Positions 19,732 through 29,246 of a DNA stretch of 64,000 nt are shown piece by piece. Position 1 is the first letter of the stretch. Each line of letters starts with the position of its first letter. Position numbers and translations under genes: made by a program. A model generated the notes under the pieces. The model did not search any database. It was given only the letters and a program-made list of their open reading frames with translations, and was not told the origin of the DNA. This DNA is from Phymatolithon calcareum (Eukaryota; Rhodophyta; Florideophyceae; Hapalidiales). Location: NCBI GenBank assembly GCA_977006965.1, contig OZ345368.1, positions 992,001-1,056,000 on the forward strand, in the 5' to 3' direction.

Positions 19732-21099
19732 TTACCCAAGCACCTTCAGCGTGTAGCGACCGCTCGGAATACCTTCAGAAACAACGATCTCATCTCCATG
19801 CTGGTCCGTAAGAGCCCACTGGGCGCCTCTGAGAAGGGTGAAGCGTCGTGAAATGGCGTCCTTGATATCTGCCGCCAATGCACCGCGATAGAAAGCGATC
19901 ACAACCTTCCTACGACCGGACATTATTTCCAGGAGATGCTTGGTTGAGTCGATATAGGCAACGGGTGCGACCGAAACCAAGGTTGGAGGTAGATGTGTGT
20001 ACACACGTGGACCCGAAGCATTATTCTGCGATGCTAATCTGACAGAATTTTCTCGACCAACACCTCTTTGGAGTCCCCCTGTTTGGCGGTCTTGGATTTG
20101 AGAGCGCGAACCTCGGTACATACCGGTGCGGTGAATGCTTGAGCTTGGGATTTCTTGAGAATTGCGTCCACCCATGCCGGAAGTGGAATGAGGCATACCC
20201 TCGTTTTGTAGGGTTCCTTCAAGACGCCCGGCTTGTAGGAGAGTCTCATGCGCCTTGTCTTCGCCTTCATCAAATACCGTCAACCCTTGTGAAACAAGCG
20301 TGTCACGACCGCGCTTAGCATTACGACCATCGCGCGGCGGCTCAGTAAGTGACCTCTTTCTGAGCCCGAGAGTCGAAGTTTGATTTCTTGACCCACCCTC
20401 TTTCAATTGATCTCCACTTGCGGTGCCAGGCACATTCGCAGGACTCGGTCGGTGCGAAATGTCGACGCGTTGGTGAATCTTGCATGCGCCGTTCGGGATC
20501 AACTTGACTATAGGGTGACTTTTAGATGGCCCCAATTGCGCGAGTGCATCTGCCATGGGTTCATGGGAAGCACGCGGGCCGTGGTGCAATGTGGGGGAAG
20601 AAGCAAAGAGGCGAGAGCTGGTTCCGATACCAAGTGGTCGGTTACCATTTCTGGGGAGCGGGCTACTGGTCTTGGCGGCAGAGCTTGGACCAGCAACACT
20701 GTTCAGAGAACTACCGATCGACCAAATAGATCTCAGTTCCGTTACATGGACGAGCCTGTGTCGCTGATTGGTACGCGGCATGCGTTTCGCGTTCCCGGGA
20801 TTGTCGGAAACATTCTTTCGATGCGAGCGTCCGCGACCCGGACGAGGTCATTGATACCGGTTCTGATCTTGAGCTTCTTCCTTGTATCCGGTTAACTCGA
20901 TCAATCTGCTCTTGCTTCTCAGCCATCTGTAAAAAGATCTTTTTGATACATTGTACATTTCGCATGCTTGATCCAAATCCATTTCTCCGTTCTGAACGCT
21001 TAGAACACATTGGAGACGACGCATAAGTGAAGCTTCGTTGACATTGGGTGGGCGGCCGGGCCTACCGCGCCTGGTGACAGGACCCCCGGTATTTGGCAT
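19732..21099 (-). pseudogene. R-family AT-hook/HTH protein, longest copy R2
   Basis: The start is ATG 21099 (MPNTGGPVTRRGRPGRPP). Order: AT-hook (residues ~9-18); HTH block LMRRLQCVLSVQNGEMDLDQ, ACEMYNVSKRSFYRWLR; basic linker RPGRGRS.RKNVSDNPGN. A long Ser/Pro-rich middle follows, then a C-terminus with KVVIAFYRGALAADIKDAIS, ALTDQHGDEIVV and GRYTLKVLG, which resembles a PB1/ubiquitin-like fold. TGA at 20850-20848 interrupts it where copy R3 has a Ser codon. A second frame at 20273-20034 carries LPAWVDAILKKSQAQ and KQGDSKEV, conserved in copies R6 and R7, so this copy also has a frame change. It is probably a DNA-binding protein of a mobile repeat. No enzyme domain is seen. Confidence 0.55.
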
Positions 21100-21221
21100 G
21101 AGGAACACGAAAGAGTTTCAGACTGGTTCCGTGTTCGGCGGTATGTGTCGGGGTGGGGAGCGTTGCGATGCTTGCTAAGATGGCTTGCTTCGAAAAAGGC
21201 TTCGGGAATGCCACCGTCGGG

Positions 21222-21228
21222 TTTTATA
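21222..21228 (-). promoter_or_regulatory. TATA box of R2
   Basis: TATAAAA on the minus strand, 123 bases upstream of ATG 21099, in the conserved context GAGCCCCTATAAAACCCGAC. Confidence 0.6.
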
Positions 21229-21279
21229 GGGGCTCAAAACGATGGTGCCTCCAGATATCGCAGGGGTGGCGCTGGAATG

Positions 21280-21530
21280 TTTTTGCTCTTCAGCAAAAGC
21301 ATCATCGAGAGTATGCAGCATGAAGAAGACCTGTTCTGAAAGAAGAAGCGACGCTTCGAAACTGTTACGAAGAGCAATCAGAACAACCGAACACATGCTA
21401 AGGTCCCAGATAGAATGCCAGACATAAGAGTAGAGCCGCCCTAGCGAGGGCAGCACCTCAGGAAGCCCTGCCCGTATATTCGTATAACTGCGGGGCTTTA
21501 AAAAAATTGCAATAAAAAAAGAGTTGTGTC
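21280..21530 (+). mobile_element. LINE tail (LT2) inserted upstream of R2
   Basis: It interrupts the sequence GGAATGTTTGAGTTG that is continuous in the R3 copy (49.38 kb). The plus strand reads the C-terminal coding end FSKASSRVCSM/SKSIIESMQHEEDLF (frame-dependent) and then a 3' UTR ending GGGGCTTTAAAAAAATTGC, AATAAAAAAA. It is the same 3' end as at 3356-3490, 60.66 kb and 61.48 kb. Confidence 0.75.
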
Positions 21531-21610
21531 GTGGCTGGATTGTCAATGTTTGCCAGTGGCGACTTCAATGCCCTGATTTTTAGCATTGGACACTTACACC
21601 GAAATTTTTA

Positions 21611-21775
21611 GCGGACGGTCCCACCCTGACCCACGGTTAACCGTGGTATTGTGGAGACACTCAAGGTTGTGCTGGTCACTTCTGAGTAGTGAATTCCTAG
21701 CTTAGACCTACGAGCAAACCAAGTAAACTCTTGGGAGTCGTTTGGTCAATAGAAATGCGCTCAGCTTGCTCAACC
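21611..21775 (-). repeat. B2 split direct repeat of element 1
   Basis: 165 bp, starting GCGGACGGTCCCACCCTGAC on the plus strand; near-identical to B1. It forms the outer 3' end of the element. Confidence 0.88.
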
Positions 21776-21855
21776 GGAGTGCAGCCTGAAAACCAGGCTA
21801 GCTCACTGAGATACAGGAGCCCTCTCTGTCAACCCTAGGGTGCGGTGGGTGGGAC

Positions 21856-22199
21856 AAGGAAAATGGAGTCGTTGTAAGGCCCTCGGCTCTGTCGCTCCGT
21901 GCCTTCGCCGACTCCTCTCTGGTGCCTGCGTGCACCATTGCTACCTTTGATAACTGGGGTGAAACCTTCCGTTTCACCAAAGCCTAATTTTTTCCCCGAA
22001 TTAAGCTGGACTTTTCCCAATCTTTGGAAAAATTAACTCTCATGGAATCCGCCGTTCATTATAACTTTCGTACTGTTCGGAGCTGCGCGCGTTGCCTGAA
22101 CGCTCCTCTTGATTACAGCTGTGAGGTCATGAGATCCCCGTCTGGCCAAAACCTGTTTTAATGTGCCAACTGAGCCAAACCAGGATTAAAACTACCTTT
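21856..22199 (-). repeat. A2 split direct repeat of element 1
   Basis: 344 bp, directly abutting B1 at 22200/22201 and repeated at the far end as A1. It contains the inverted pair GGGTGAAACCTTCCGTTTCACC (read in two halves), a possible recombinase-binding or structural motif. Confidence 0.88.
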
Positions 22200-22200
22200 A

Positions 22201-22365
22201 GTGGACGGTCCCACCCTGACCCACGGTTAACCGTGGTATTTTGGAGACACTCAAGGTTGTGCTGGTCACTTCTGAGCAGTGAATTCCTAGCTTAGACCTA
22301 CGAGCAAACCAAGTAAACTCTTGGGAGTCGTTTAGTAAATAGAAATGCGCTCAGCTTGCTCAACC
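22201..22365 (-). repeat. B1 split direct repeat of element 1
   Basis: 165 bp copy of B2, beginning 30 bases beyond the stop codon of the recombinase ORF. The A2-B1 junction is the presumed circle junction used to template complete termini. Confidence 0.88.
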
Positions 22366-22394
22366 CCTCTTCCGCATTCTATCCGATATCGTCA

Positions 22395-23699
22395 TCACCC
22401 TGAACGCGCGTAGGACGAAACTGGTCCCGCTCTTATCGCCAATTGCAAAGATTTCTGACGCCCTACGAGTACGCCCGCTGTGTCCACCCTGCCACTTCCT
22501 GCCCACAGATATCGTTTACGAGCATCTGATATCCATAGACCCATGAAACCTGCCAGAAGTTCTCCCCCGTCTGGAATATTGGCGTACACTGTGGCTCCAC
22601 CAATACGTAGCGAGTGTAATCCACGGGAGAGGTCGGGGTGGCCGGCCAGAGTCAAGAATTTTGCAAGAGCCCGTCGTGACTCTTCATAGGTTATCTCTTT
22701 CCCCGTTCCTGGAATCCGAAAGAGAGGGATTTCTGTTTGATCTCCGTCGGTAGGATCTCCATCAAGCATGTCCATCACGGCGCGTGCGGCGGACAGAGCC
22801 GTCACTTTTTCGTCTAGAATAAAAGTCTTTACCGTCCCCCGCTCCCCAGATGGATCAGTTTTGTTGGGTTTCAGCCTTATTCCCAGCCTCGCTCCGAGCA
22901 CACGGCCATGCACATCCAGCCCCAAGTCTGCGCTCAACCTTCCCCGATGTGTGTCAAACCGCGGATCCCACTCTCGGCTTTCTTCTCTTTTCCCCCGAAT
23001 TAGGTCTCCGCTCCGGAGTACCCCTTGCCACTGGCACATCCACAGAGCCCAGAGTACTCGGTGCACCTGATTTGCTTTTAAGTCCAGAAGCTTCCGTACG
23101 CCGCGCATGTGCTGCGGCAGCACTGGCAGTCGGGGAGCCGTCTTGCTGGGACTGACCTTACGTAGACCCTTCATTACGAGATCAAGCCGATTGCTACCAA
23201 GCGCTCCCTCGCGAAGGCCTGGTCTTCGACCCACGTTCGCCACGTAGTGGCTGCGTACCGAAGAAATCACCTGTTCCGCGTAACTCGCCGTGTTCATAGC
23301 ACTTTTTCGGCGCGAGGTACGTGGGTAGTAGACGATGTACGTTGAAAACTCGGCAAACACAGATATTTCATTGTTCAGCTGCTCCAGTGCCGGCCGAATG
23401 CTCCCTCGTGGAAGGGAACCGAACGCTGTGGGGTCGAGCTCTTTGACGGAGCAGAATTCGTACCAATAAGATAGATGGGAGCTCACGGTCTGCACCGTCC
23501 CCAAGGCGCGGCCATTGGAGCTGGCTCCAGCTGTCAGTGCCTGCAGCCTTTCCACGATTGCCACCCTGTTCTGTGCTCGAGATGCCATTCGTCGCTGAGC
23601 TGCCGAAGTAACCGGCCTTGATCTTGGACCCCCCGCGTGTATGTCGAATCTCCTCCTGCTGTACCCACCCCCGCGGGGATGGCGGCCACGTCGTGCCAT
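22395..23699 (-). CDS. tyrosine recombinase of element 1
   Basis: 434 residues from ATG 23699. It carries out site-specific integration of the circular DNA copy. The N-terminus is Arg-rich, with a helical core-binding region (about 50-190). The catalytic domain shows the first Arg in GVLRSGDLIRGK, then HSLRIGGATVYANI (HxxR box), and the nucleophile Tyr in DARKRYLWAGS. The layout is that of DIRS/Ngaro recombinases, about the usual length. It is the last ORF before B1. Intact as far as can be read; its similarity to the recombinase of element 2 is only in the catalytic boxes. Confidence 0.88.
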   Translation of the reverse strand: MARRGRHPRGGGYSRRRFDIHAGGPRSRPVTSAAQRRMASRAQNRVAIVERLQALTAGASSNGRALGTVQTVSSHLSYWYEFCSVKELDPTAFGSLPRGSIRPALEQLNNEISVFAEFSTYIVYYPRTSRRKSAMNTASYAEQVISSVRSHYVANVGRRPGLREGALGSNRLDLVMKGLRKVSPSKTAPRLPVLPQHMRGVRKLLDLKANQVHRVLWALWMCQWQGVLRSGDLIRGKREESREWDPRFDTHRGRLSADLGLDVHGRVLGARLGIRLKPNKTDPSGERGTVKTFILDEKVTALSAARAVMDMLDGDPTDGDQTEIPLFRIPGTGKEITYEESRRALAKFLTLAGHPDLSRGLHSLRIGGATVYANIPDGGELLAGFMGLWISDARKRYLWAGSGRVDTAGVLVGRQKSLQLAIRAGPVSSYARSG

Positions 23700-23972
23700 A
23701 TTCACTCTTCGGGAAGAGGAGACCGATGAGCGCGGCGTGTGCGGCCAAAACTCTTAGCTGTGACCGGTATGAGTCGGCTGCTGTGATCGTAGTTCGAGGG
23801 TTATGATCCCTGTACGAGCTTTGAGCATAGCCATACTGGTCCGATCGATACTCCAGGACGCAATGGCACTGCGGTGCTTTTAAGTAACTGGTAACATCTT
23901 CGTAGCCCGTTGGTGCCATCCATGAATAATTGAGCTTTGCCTCGTTTACTTCTACAAGAGAGCAAGCAAATA

Positions 23973-26951
23973 CTATCGACGACGTCTCTCCCGGTATCCG
24001 GCTGTCGCCACGGCCTCTGCCCACTCATTCGCCTCAGGTGGCACCTTACCGTCTCTCACAATCCAGGTATCTCTCGCTTCACGAACTCCATCGAAACGAC
24101 GCGCGCGGCTGAGGTAGTCCGCGATTTTGTTCCGATTCCCCGGTATGTGATGCATCCAAACTGACACTCCGCACGATTTTTGTACCTTCCGCACTATGCT
24201 CAGAGCCTCTAGCATAGGAAGCGAGAATGCTCGTTGCGTATTTACGGCATTACATGCGCTTTCATTGTCGTTTCGAATTACGATCTGCTCGTTTGTACCG
24301 ATGGTCCCCGATTCGACGCCGACGTACAACGCAAAAGCGATAGTCAGGAGTTCCAACGGGGATATCGAAATCACCCCGTCAAATAACGCTTTGCGGACAC
24401 GCACATTCCAACCTCCGGACGCGATATATCCCATAACACAAACACCCCATCCCTTCCCTAGGGTCCCCGCTGATCCGCTCGCGTCTGAGTTCGCCCCCTG
24501 TAGACCTGGGTGCAGAAATGCTGGGTCTCTGGAAATACGCGCAAGATCACCAGACTCTAGCAGGCACAGCAGCTCTTCCGCATCGGCAATGAGCTCGTGG
24601 CCCACTACTCCGGTCGGGCTTCGCGTCTCGGGCAGACTTCGAAGACACCGGTACGCAAAGTTGCACCTAAAGTTGCCGTCGTTAACGAAACGCGATAAGA
24701 AGTGGTGCAGACCGACAAATGTTTGGAGGCACAGTAGTGGCACAACACGCCCTGCCTTCATGCGCATGGATTCGATTCCTGCTCTGAAGTTCTCAAATTT
24801 TTCATTCCGAGGCTTGCAGACGATTTTGTTAAGGTCGCTAGCCTCGTAGATTGCCCCTATGGACGAAAATCGCTCCGAGAAAGGCATATTGGCCTCCTCC
24901 TTTTCGCTTAGACGCAGGTTGTAACGCTCATGTAGCAGTCTCTTGATTCCGATAGCTGCGTCTCTCGCTGTGTATTCTCCAATAACAAAGACGGTAATAT
25001 CGTCCTGGAATGTCGTGATTACCAAGACACCATCCTGTCTTGGGTCGTCCGGGAAGCAGGCTCTTCGCTGTGACCGCCAGTGCTGTAGGCGACTCCAGTT
25101 CTCTCGCTTTCCAGCCGCCGTCCACTCGCCTTCCTCGAGACCCCACCTTTCCGAGCCGGCGGCGCGCTCAATCAGCTCGGCAATCAGAAGAGTAGTTCTC
25201 TGCGCTGAATGGGCGGAGGACGAACGACCCATCTGCATCCTTTTGTCCTGCCTAAATTCGCCCATTACATGCATAGTAGTCTTCCACCTTTCAGCCTTTG
25301 ACATAGCGAGCTGCCGAAACCATTTCTTGAGGTCAAGCGTTGTGCCGAGCAATTTTTCGCCTGCACACCTAGCGCCATCAGCCAAGATCTCCAGTATGTC
25401 GTTGTTGATCTCTATGGCTCCCCATTCAAACTGAAGGTTTTCCGGGAGCCGAGTGTTCGCATTTGACGAAACCGGGATCCATCCGTTGTCACTCGTATTA
25501 AACAAGCTCTCATGTGTACCGAGAGCTGGCCAGCTTGCGTTCCATACAAGGCGCCACGAATTATCCCGCTTTTTCTCGACACTGCCCGGTGTTACTTGAA
25601 ACGGGTTTGTTGGAGGATGGTCTTGGGATTCCACGATCCAGCTCTCCGAGATCTCCTCTTGGATTGCCTCCTCGAATTCTCTCCCTGCCTCCCATATTTT
25701 CTTTTGGTGCGAAGAGAATGAGCAGATTGGCGGTGTGTCCGGAGAGTAGTCGTAGAATCCCCACTTCAAGTAGAATAGCAGCTCTTTGTCCCGCCAATCG
25801 ATGCTCATGCCGTCTTGCATAAGCCTTTCCGCGTCGAATTCCCAGTCTCTTCGCTGCGGCGGGACCACTGCGCAAATTTTTGGAGGGGAGTTTTTTGGTA
25901 GCTCGAGTGTGAACCCAGCACGGATGACATTAACGACAGTGGGATGATATTCATTAGGTCCGATGCGGACCTCTGCGCTTGAGTTCCCTGGCACAGCTCT
26001 CCTCCTGTGCATATGGTTTCCGGCGATTCGTTGCTCGTCGTCCTTGTCTAGACGCTTCCGTGCTCCCTCCTCTCGTGCTTCTTTCGCAATCTCGCGGATT
26101 CGAGCGGGCCAGCTTGCCTGAATTTCGCACCAATCTGACGCAACACATTTAGAGAAGTGATGCCCATGCTTGTTACACCGGAAACATGGTAGTAACTGCA
26201 CCCGTGGCTTCTTCTCCTGATGCCCTTCCCCAACGTCTCGTGCCAAGGTGTCGTCCCTTCCTCCCGGATGCCTGCTTCGTACCCCGCTTAGGGGGACAGT
26301 CTCCATCTTCCGTTTGTATTTCTCAAGCTTTGCGTTAGCGTCAATACCTTCTGGCTTCCTAAGGGCTTTCCCGAGAACGGTTTCTCCATCGTCGATGTTT
26401 TCCCGCTTATACGCTTGCATGCAATGGTGTTTCGCAGCTGCAATCGTGTCGTCGAATACCACGCGCGACCTTTGTCCAAGTACAATGAGTGGAGATAGCT
26501 CTGTAATATCACCATTCACGACCCTCCGCACGGCCTCCGCGTGCTCCGACAGACGGTAGATAAACATGCGGAATAGGCCTTTTACGCTGGTAGCTCCTCC
26601 GTGCGTGAAGTGTGCCCCCTTCAACATTAACCCCAGCTCTATGACCTGCACCCAGGAAAGTACTGTGGTATGATGGAGGCGTGTTGCTGCCAGCGCTACG
26701 CCTTCGATGACATCCCATAGCTGGGGCATGGTTTCAACGCTAATCCATCTGTGGTTCTTTGCCTTCCGTGTCAGGATGTTCCTTGTTGCTGCCTGCACTT
26801 TTACAAAGTCAGGTGTCTCATCTGAGATGTCTTTAAAAGCCACACCGCCGAAGAGCTCGAGCCTCAATCCATCGCTTGTTCGCATGCGTAGCGTCAACAG
26901 CTTGGTCAGCGCGACCTCTGGGACGAAACGCAAGGAGTTCTCCTTGTACAT
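23973..26951 (-). CDS. reverse transcriptase-RNase H of element 1
   Basis: About 992 residues from ATG 26951. The N-terminal third carries a capsid-like helical region, then the zinc knuckle CFRCNKHGHHFSKC (CX2CX4HX4C). The RT follows: SWRLVWNASWPALG, LGTTLDLKKWFRQL (first catalytic Asp) and VITTFQDDITVFV, in which the YxDD box is FQDD. RNase H: NSDASGSAGTLGKGWGV (Asp), SPLELLTIAFAL (Glu), IVIRNDNESACNAV (Asp) and HIPGNRNKIADYLSRA, the DIRS-type ending. It overlaps the end of Gag by 46 bases in another frame, so frameshifting or reinitiation is likely. The frame is intact. No integrase or protease, as usual for this order. Confidence 0.9.
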   Translation of the reverse strand: MYKENSLRFVPEVALTKLLTLRMRTSDGLRLELFGGVAFKDISDETPDFVKVQAATRNILTRKAKNHRWISVETMPQLWDVIEGVALAATRLHHTTVLSWVQVIELGLMLKGAHFTHGGATSVKGLFRMFIYRLSEHAEAVRRVVNGDITELSPLIVLGQRSRVVFDDTIAAAKHHCMQAYKRENIDDGETVLGKALRKPEGIDANAKLEKYKRKMETVPLSGVRSRHPGGRDDTLARDVGEGHQEKKPRVQLLPCFRCNKHGHHFSKCVASDWCEIQASWPARIREIAKEAREEGARKRLDKDDEQRIAGNHMHRRRAVPGNSSAEVRIGPNEYHPTVVNVIRAGFTLELPKNSPPKICAVVPPQRRDWEFDAERLMQDGMSIDWRDKELLFYLKWGFYDYSPDTPPICSFSSHQKKIWEAGREFEEAIQEEISESWIVESQDHPPTNPFQVTPGSVEKKRDNSWRLVWNASWPALGTHESLFNTSDNGWIPVSSNANTRLPENLQFEWGAIEINNDILEILADGARCAGEKLLGTTLDLKKWFRQLAMSKAERWKTTMHVMGEFRQDKRMQMGRSSSAHSAQRTTLLIAELIERAAGSERWGLEEGEWTAAGKRENWSRLQHWRSQRRACFPDDPRQDGVLVITTFQDDITVFVIGEYTARDAAIGIKRLLHERYNLRLSEKEEANMPFSERFSSIGAIYEASDLNKIVCKPRNEKFENFRAGIESMRMKAGRVVPLLCLQTFVGLHHFLSRFVNDGNFRCNFAYRCLRSLPETRSPTGVVGHELIADAEELLCLLESGDLARISRDPAFLHPGLQGANSDASGSAGTLGKGWGVCVMGYIASGGWNVRVRKALFDGVISISPLELLTIAFALYVGVESGTIGTNEQIVIRNDNESACNAVNTQRAFSLPMLEALSIVRKVQKSCGVSVWMHHIPGNRNKIADYLSRARRFDGVREARDTWIVRDGKVPPEANEWAEAVATAGYRERRRR

Positions 26952-28283
26952 TTCATCACGCACCGCGCCAATGAAGTCCTTCCCAATCGCAGGAATGACA
27001 CGCGCGTTAGGTCGTTTCCTCCTGGCTGGTGTGCGTTAAGCACATCTCCAGCCGCTTCGGTCAGCAGTCGTGCTTTCCCGATTCCTATCTCCGCTGTGGC
27101 ACCTCTTCTCAGATAACCTTCCAGCTCATCTATCTCTCTTTCGGAGAGTTTCGATTCACCGTCCTTTGGCTCATTCCGCAGGACAAACGTTGGGCGTGGC
27201 AGCCCGAGGGCTCTGTCAGAGTCCCTCCCCGGAGTATCTGGAGTACCGGCCCACAGGGCTCGGTGCATCTCCCGCTCTCGTCTCTGATCTAGTATCATGG
27301 TCATGATATCATCCAAGTTTCCGCCTCCGGCGGAATTGCAAACTTCCTTCCACGTACGGCCGCCGTCGACGACATCCAGCTCTACGTTTGCTTTCAGTTG
27401 ACGCGCTCGCATCATTAGGCTGTCCACCTCGCTCCACTCCATCTGTCCTGTTGAAGAGATTTTCTTCGCAGTGGCGCGCGCCAGTGCCAAAATGTCTGCA
27501 GTTTCCCGCACAATTCCAATAATGAATTCCTCCGGAGGACAACGCCACACTGGGCTAGACATGGCAGACACTCTGAGTTTCACCGCCCGAAAGAACTGTT
27601 CTGGAATTCTCGGGGACCCCAACCAGGATATATTTCCCTTCCGTCCGTCACGGAACTGCGCCAGGGTCAGCAACGCGTCGAACTTTTGCACCGCAATTTG
27701 CTGTGCCGTCAAGCCTTCCATTTTTTCCTTCACGCCGGTATCGTTTAGGATCGCCTGTACAGTATCGGCAACTGGACCGATGGCGCTAGTGTTCGTGAAC
27801 CACTCAGACTCGACAACAGTGGAGACGAACTGGAATGGCGTCGACAGCGTTTTTGCAAGAACAGCATCCAAGTTCGGAAATATGAGCTTTTGCGCCTCCG
27901 AATCGGCCGTGTCCCCAGTTTCGGTCCCGGATTCTTGAGACTGGTGCTGCTCTGTGATTGAGTTTTGGATAAATGGACCTCCGAGGGACTGGATAGCCAG
28001 GTACTTGTGTGTTCCCCTGTGGGAAGTTTCGCACTCCACGAACACTCCTTTCCTTCCTAGAGGCCGTATCGGCATGTGTTACCGAGTATACGACTCCTGG
28101 CACATCTGTAGGCAATGGATTCCCTACAGTCGCATCCTGAGGTTGATCTTGCGCGGCAGCCGCGAGCGCCCTTATTCTGGACGCGATTCTGTTTCCACTC
28201 GTATCCATGCTTAGAACAATTTTGTCGCGTGGTGTGGGAGTGTCGGTTCTCCTCAGTACCGATTCTTGGCGCGCTCGTTCCAA
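26906..28283 (-). pseudogene. Gag-like ORF of element 1, apparently frameshifted near its start
   Basis: The main open frame runs from ATG 28075 to 26906 (389 residues), mostly helical (LDAVLAKTLSTPFQFVSTVV, EFIIGIVRETADILALARAT). Upstream, another frame from 28283 reads MERARQESVLRR...MDTSGNRIASRIRALAAAAQ up to about 28060, which looks like the true N-terminus. A one-base shift near 28060-28075 would account for this. Structural role inferred from position; no knuckle is present here because it lies in the next ORF. Ends inside the RT ORF. Confidence 0.6.
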
Positions 28284-28890
28284 TCGACCGGTTGAATTGC
28301 TTCTTGCGTGTCACGCACACTGTTTCGCTTTGAATTCGTTCCTTCCCACTTCTGCGCTCTGCAGTACTTGTCCGGGAAACGCGCTGTGGCGTCTTTCCCA
28401 GTAATCCGCTGGGAGCTGTGTTCTCAATGTGTTTGAGTTACCTGGTGCATGCCGCGCTTATAAGGGGTTCGCAAGAAACAAGTCTTGGCTGCGGGGACTT
28501 GTTTTTTGGGGCGGGGGGCGCTTCTCGCCCCAGGTGCTGGATTATATTGTCCGTTGCATGTAGCGATTTTTCATCGGTTCAACTCAATCTTTCGGTTTTC
28601 GTCGACCGTTCTTTCGTGGGAATCGCTGCCGTGAAGCGTTCCGCATGCGCTGTTCGACTCGGTTTAGAGTTCCGTTTGCGCAAAGCATCCATTCCGCTCG
28701 AAATTCTGCGTACCTGAACCGATCGAGCTTGCAGCGCCGACCGTTCACATAGAAAAAAGAAAACGTGGATGCTCCTCAGGCGGTCGGCTTCGGTTCGGTT
28801 CGAATCGATTTGATCCGCGTTTTCGCTGGATCCCGAACCATCACAGTCGCCCTCCTCTCAACTCGGCGCCTCGAGCAACAACAACAACAA

Positions 28891-29234
28891 AAGGAAAATG
28901 GAGTCGTTGTAAGGCCCTCGGCTCTGTCGCTCCGTGCCTTCGCCGACTCCTCTCTGGTGCCTGCGTGCACCATTGCTACCTATGATAACTGGGGTGAAAC
29001 CTTCCGTTTCACCAAAGCCTAATTTTTTCCCCGAATTAAGCTGGACTTTTCCCAATCTTTGGAAAAATTAACTCTAATGGAATCCGCCGTTCATTATAAC
29101 TTTCGTACTGTTCGAAGCTGCGCGCGTTGCCTGAACGCTCCTCTTGATTACAGCTGTGAGGTCATGAGATCCCCGTCTGGCCAAAACCTGTTTTAATGTG
29201 CCAACCGAGCCAAACCAGGATTAAAACTACCTTT
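28891..29234 (-). repeat. A1 split direct repeat of element 1
   Basis: 344 bp, the outer 5' end of the element; matches A2 with about four substitutions. Bounded outside by ACTTTGAGGTG of the target. 28284-28890 between Gag and A1 is an untranslated leader with no ORF recognised. Confidence 0.88.
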
Positions 29235-29246
29235 ACTTTGAGGTGC

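Larger units (their letters stand above)
21611..29234 (-). mobile_element. Ngaro/PAT-like tyrosine-recombinase retroelement 1
   Basis: On the minus strand the order is A1 (29234-28891), Gag, RT-RNase H, tyrosine recombinase, B1 (22365-22201), A2 (22199-21856) and B2 (21775-21611). A1/A2 are both 344 bp with about four differences, and B1/B2 are both 165 bp. These split direct repeats define PAT/Ngaro-type members of the DIRS order. The flanks CCGAAATTTTT and ACTTTGAGGTG are contiguous in the uninterrupted paralogue at 49.46 kb and there is no target duplication, as expected of recombinase-mediated insertion. One A at the junction cannot be assigned to either side. Confidence 0.92.

Noticed and set aside
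22395-23699. Phage integrase or integron from bacterial contamination
   Set aside because: The recombinase sits in one element with RT-RNase H and split direct repeats, inserted in eukaryotic repeats.
26248-26559. Plus-strand ORFs throughout 22.4-28.3 kb
   Set aside because: Antisense shadows of the open minus-strand ORFs of Ngaro-like element 1.
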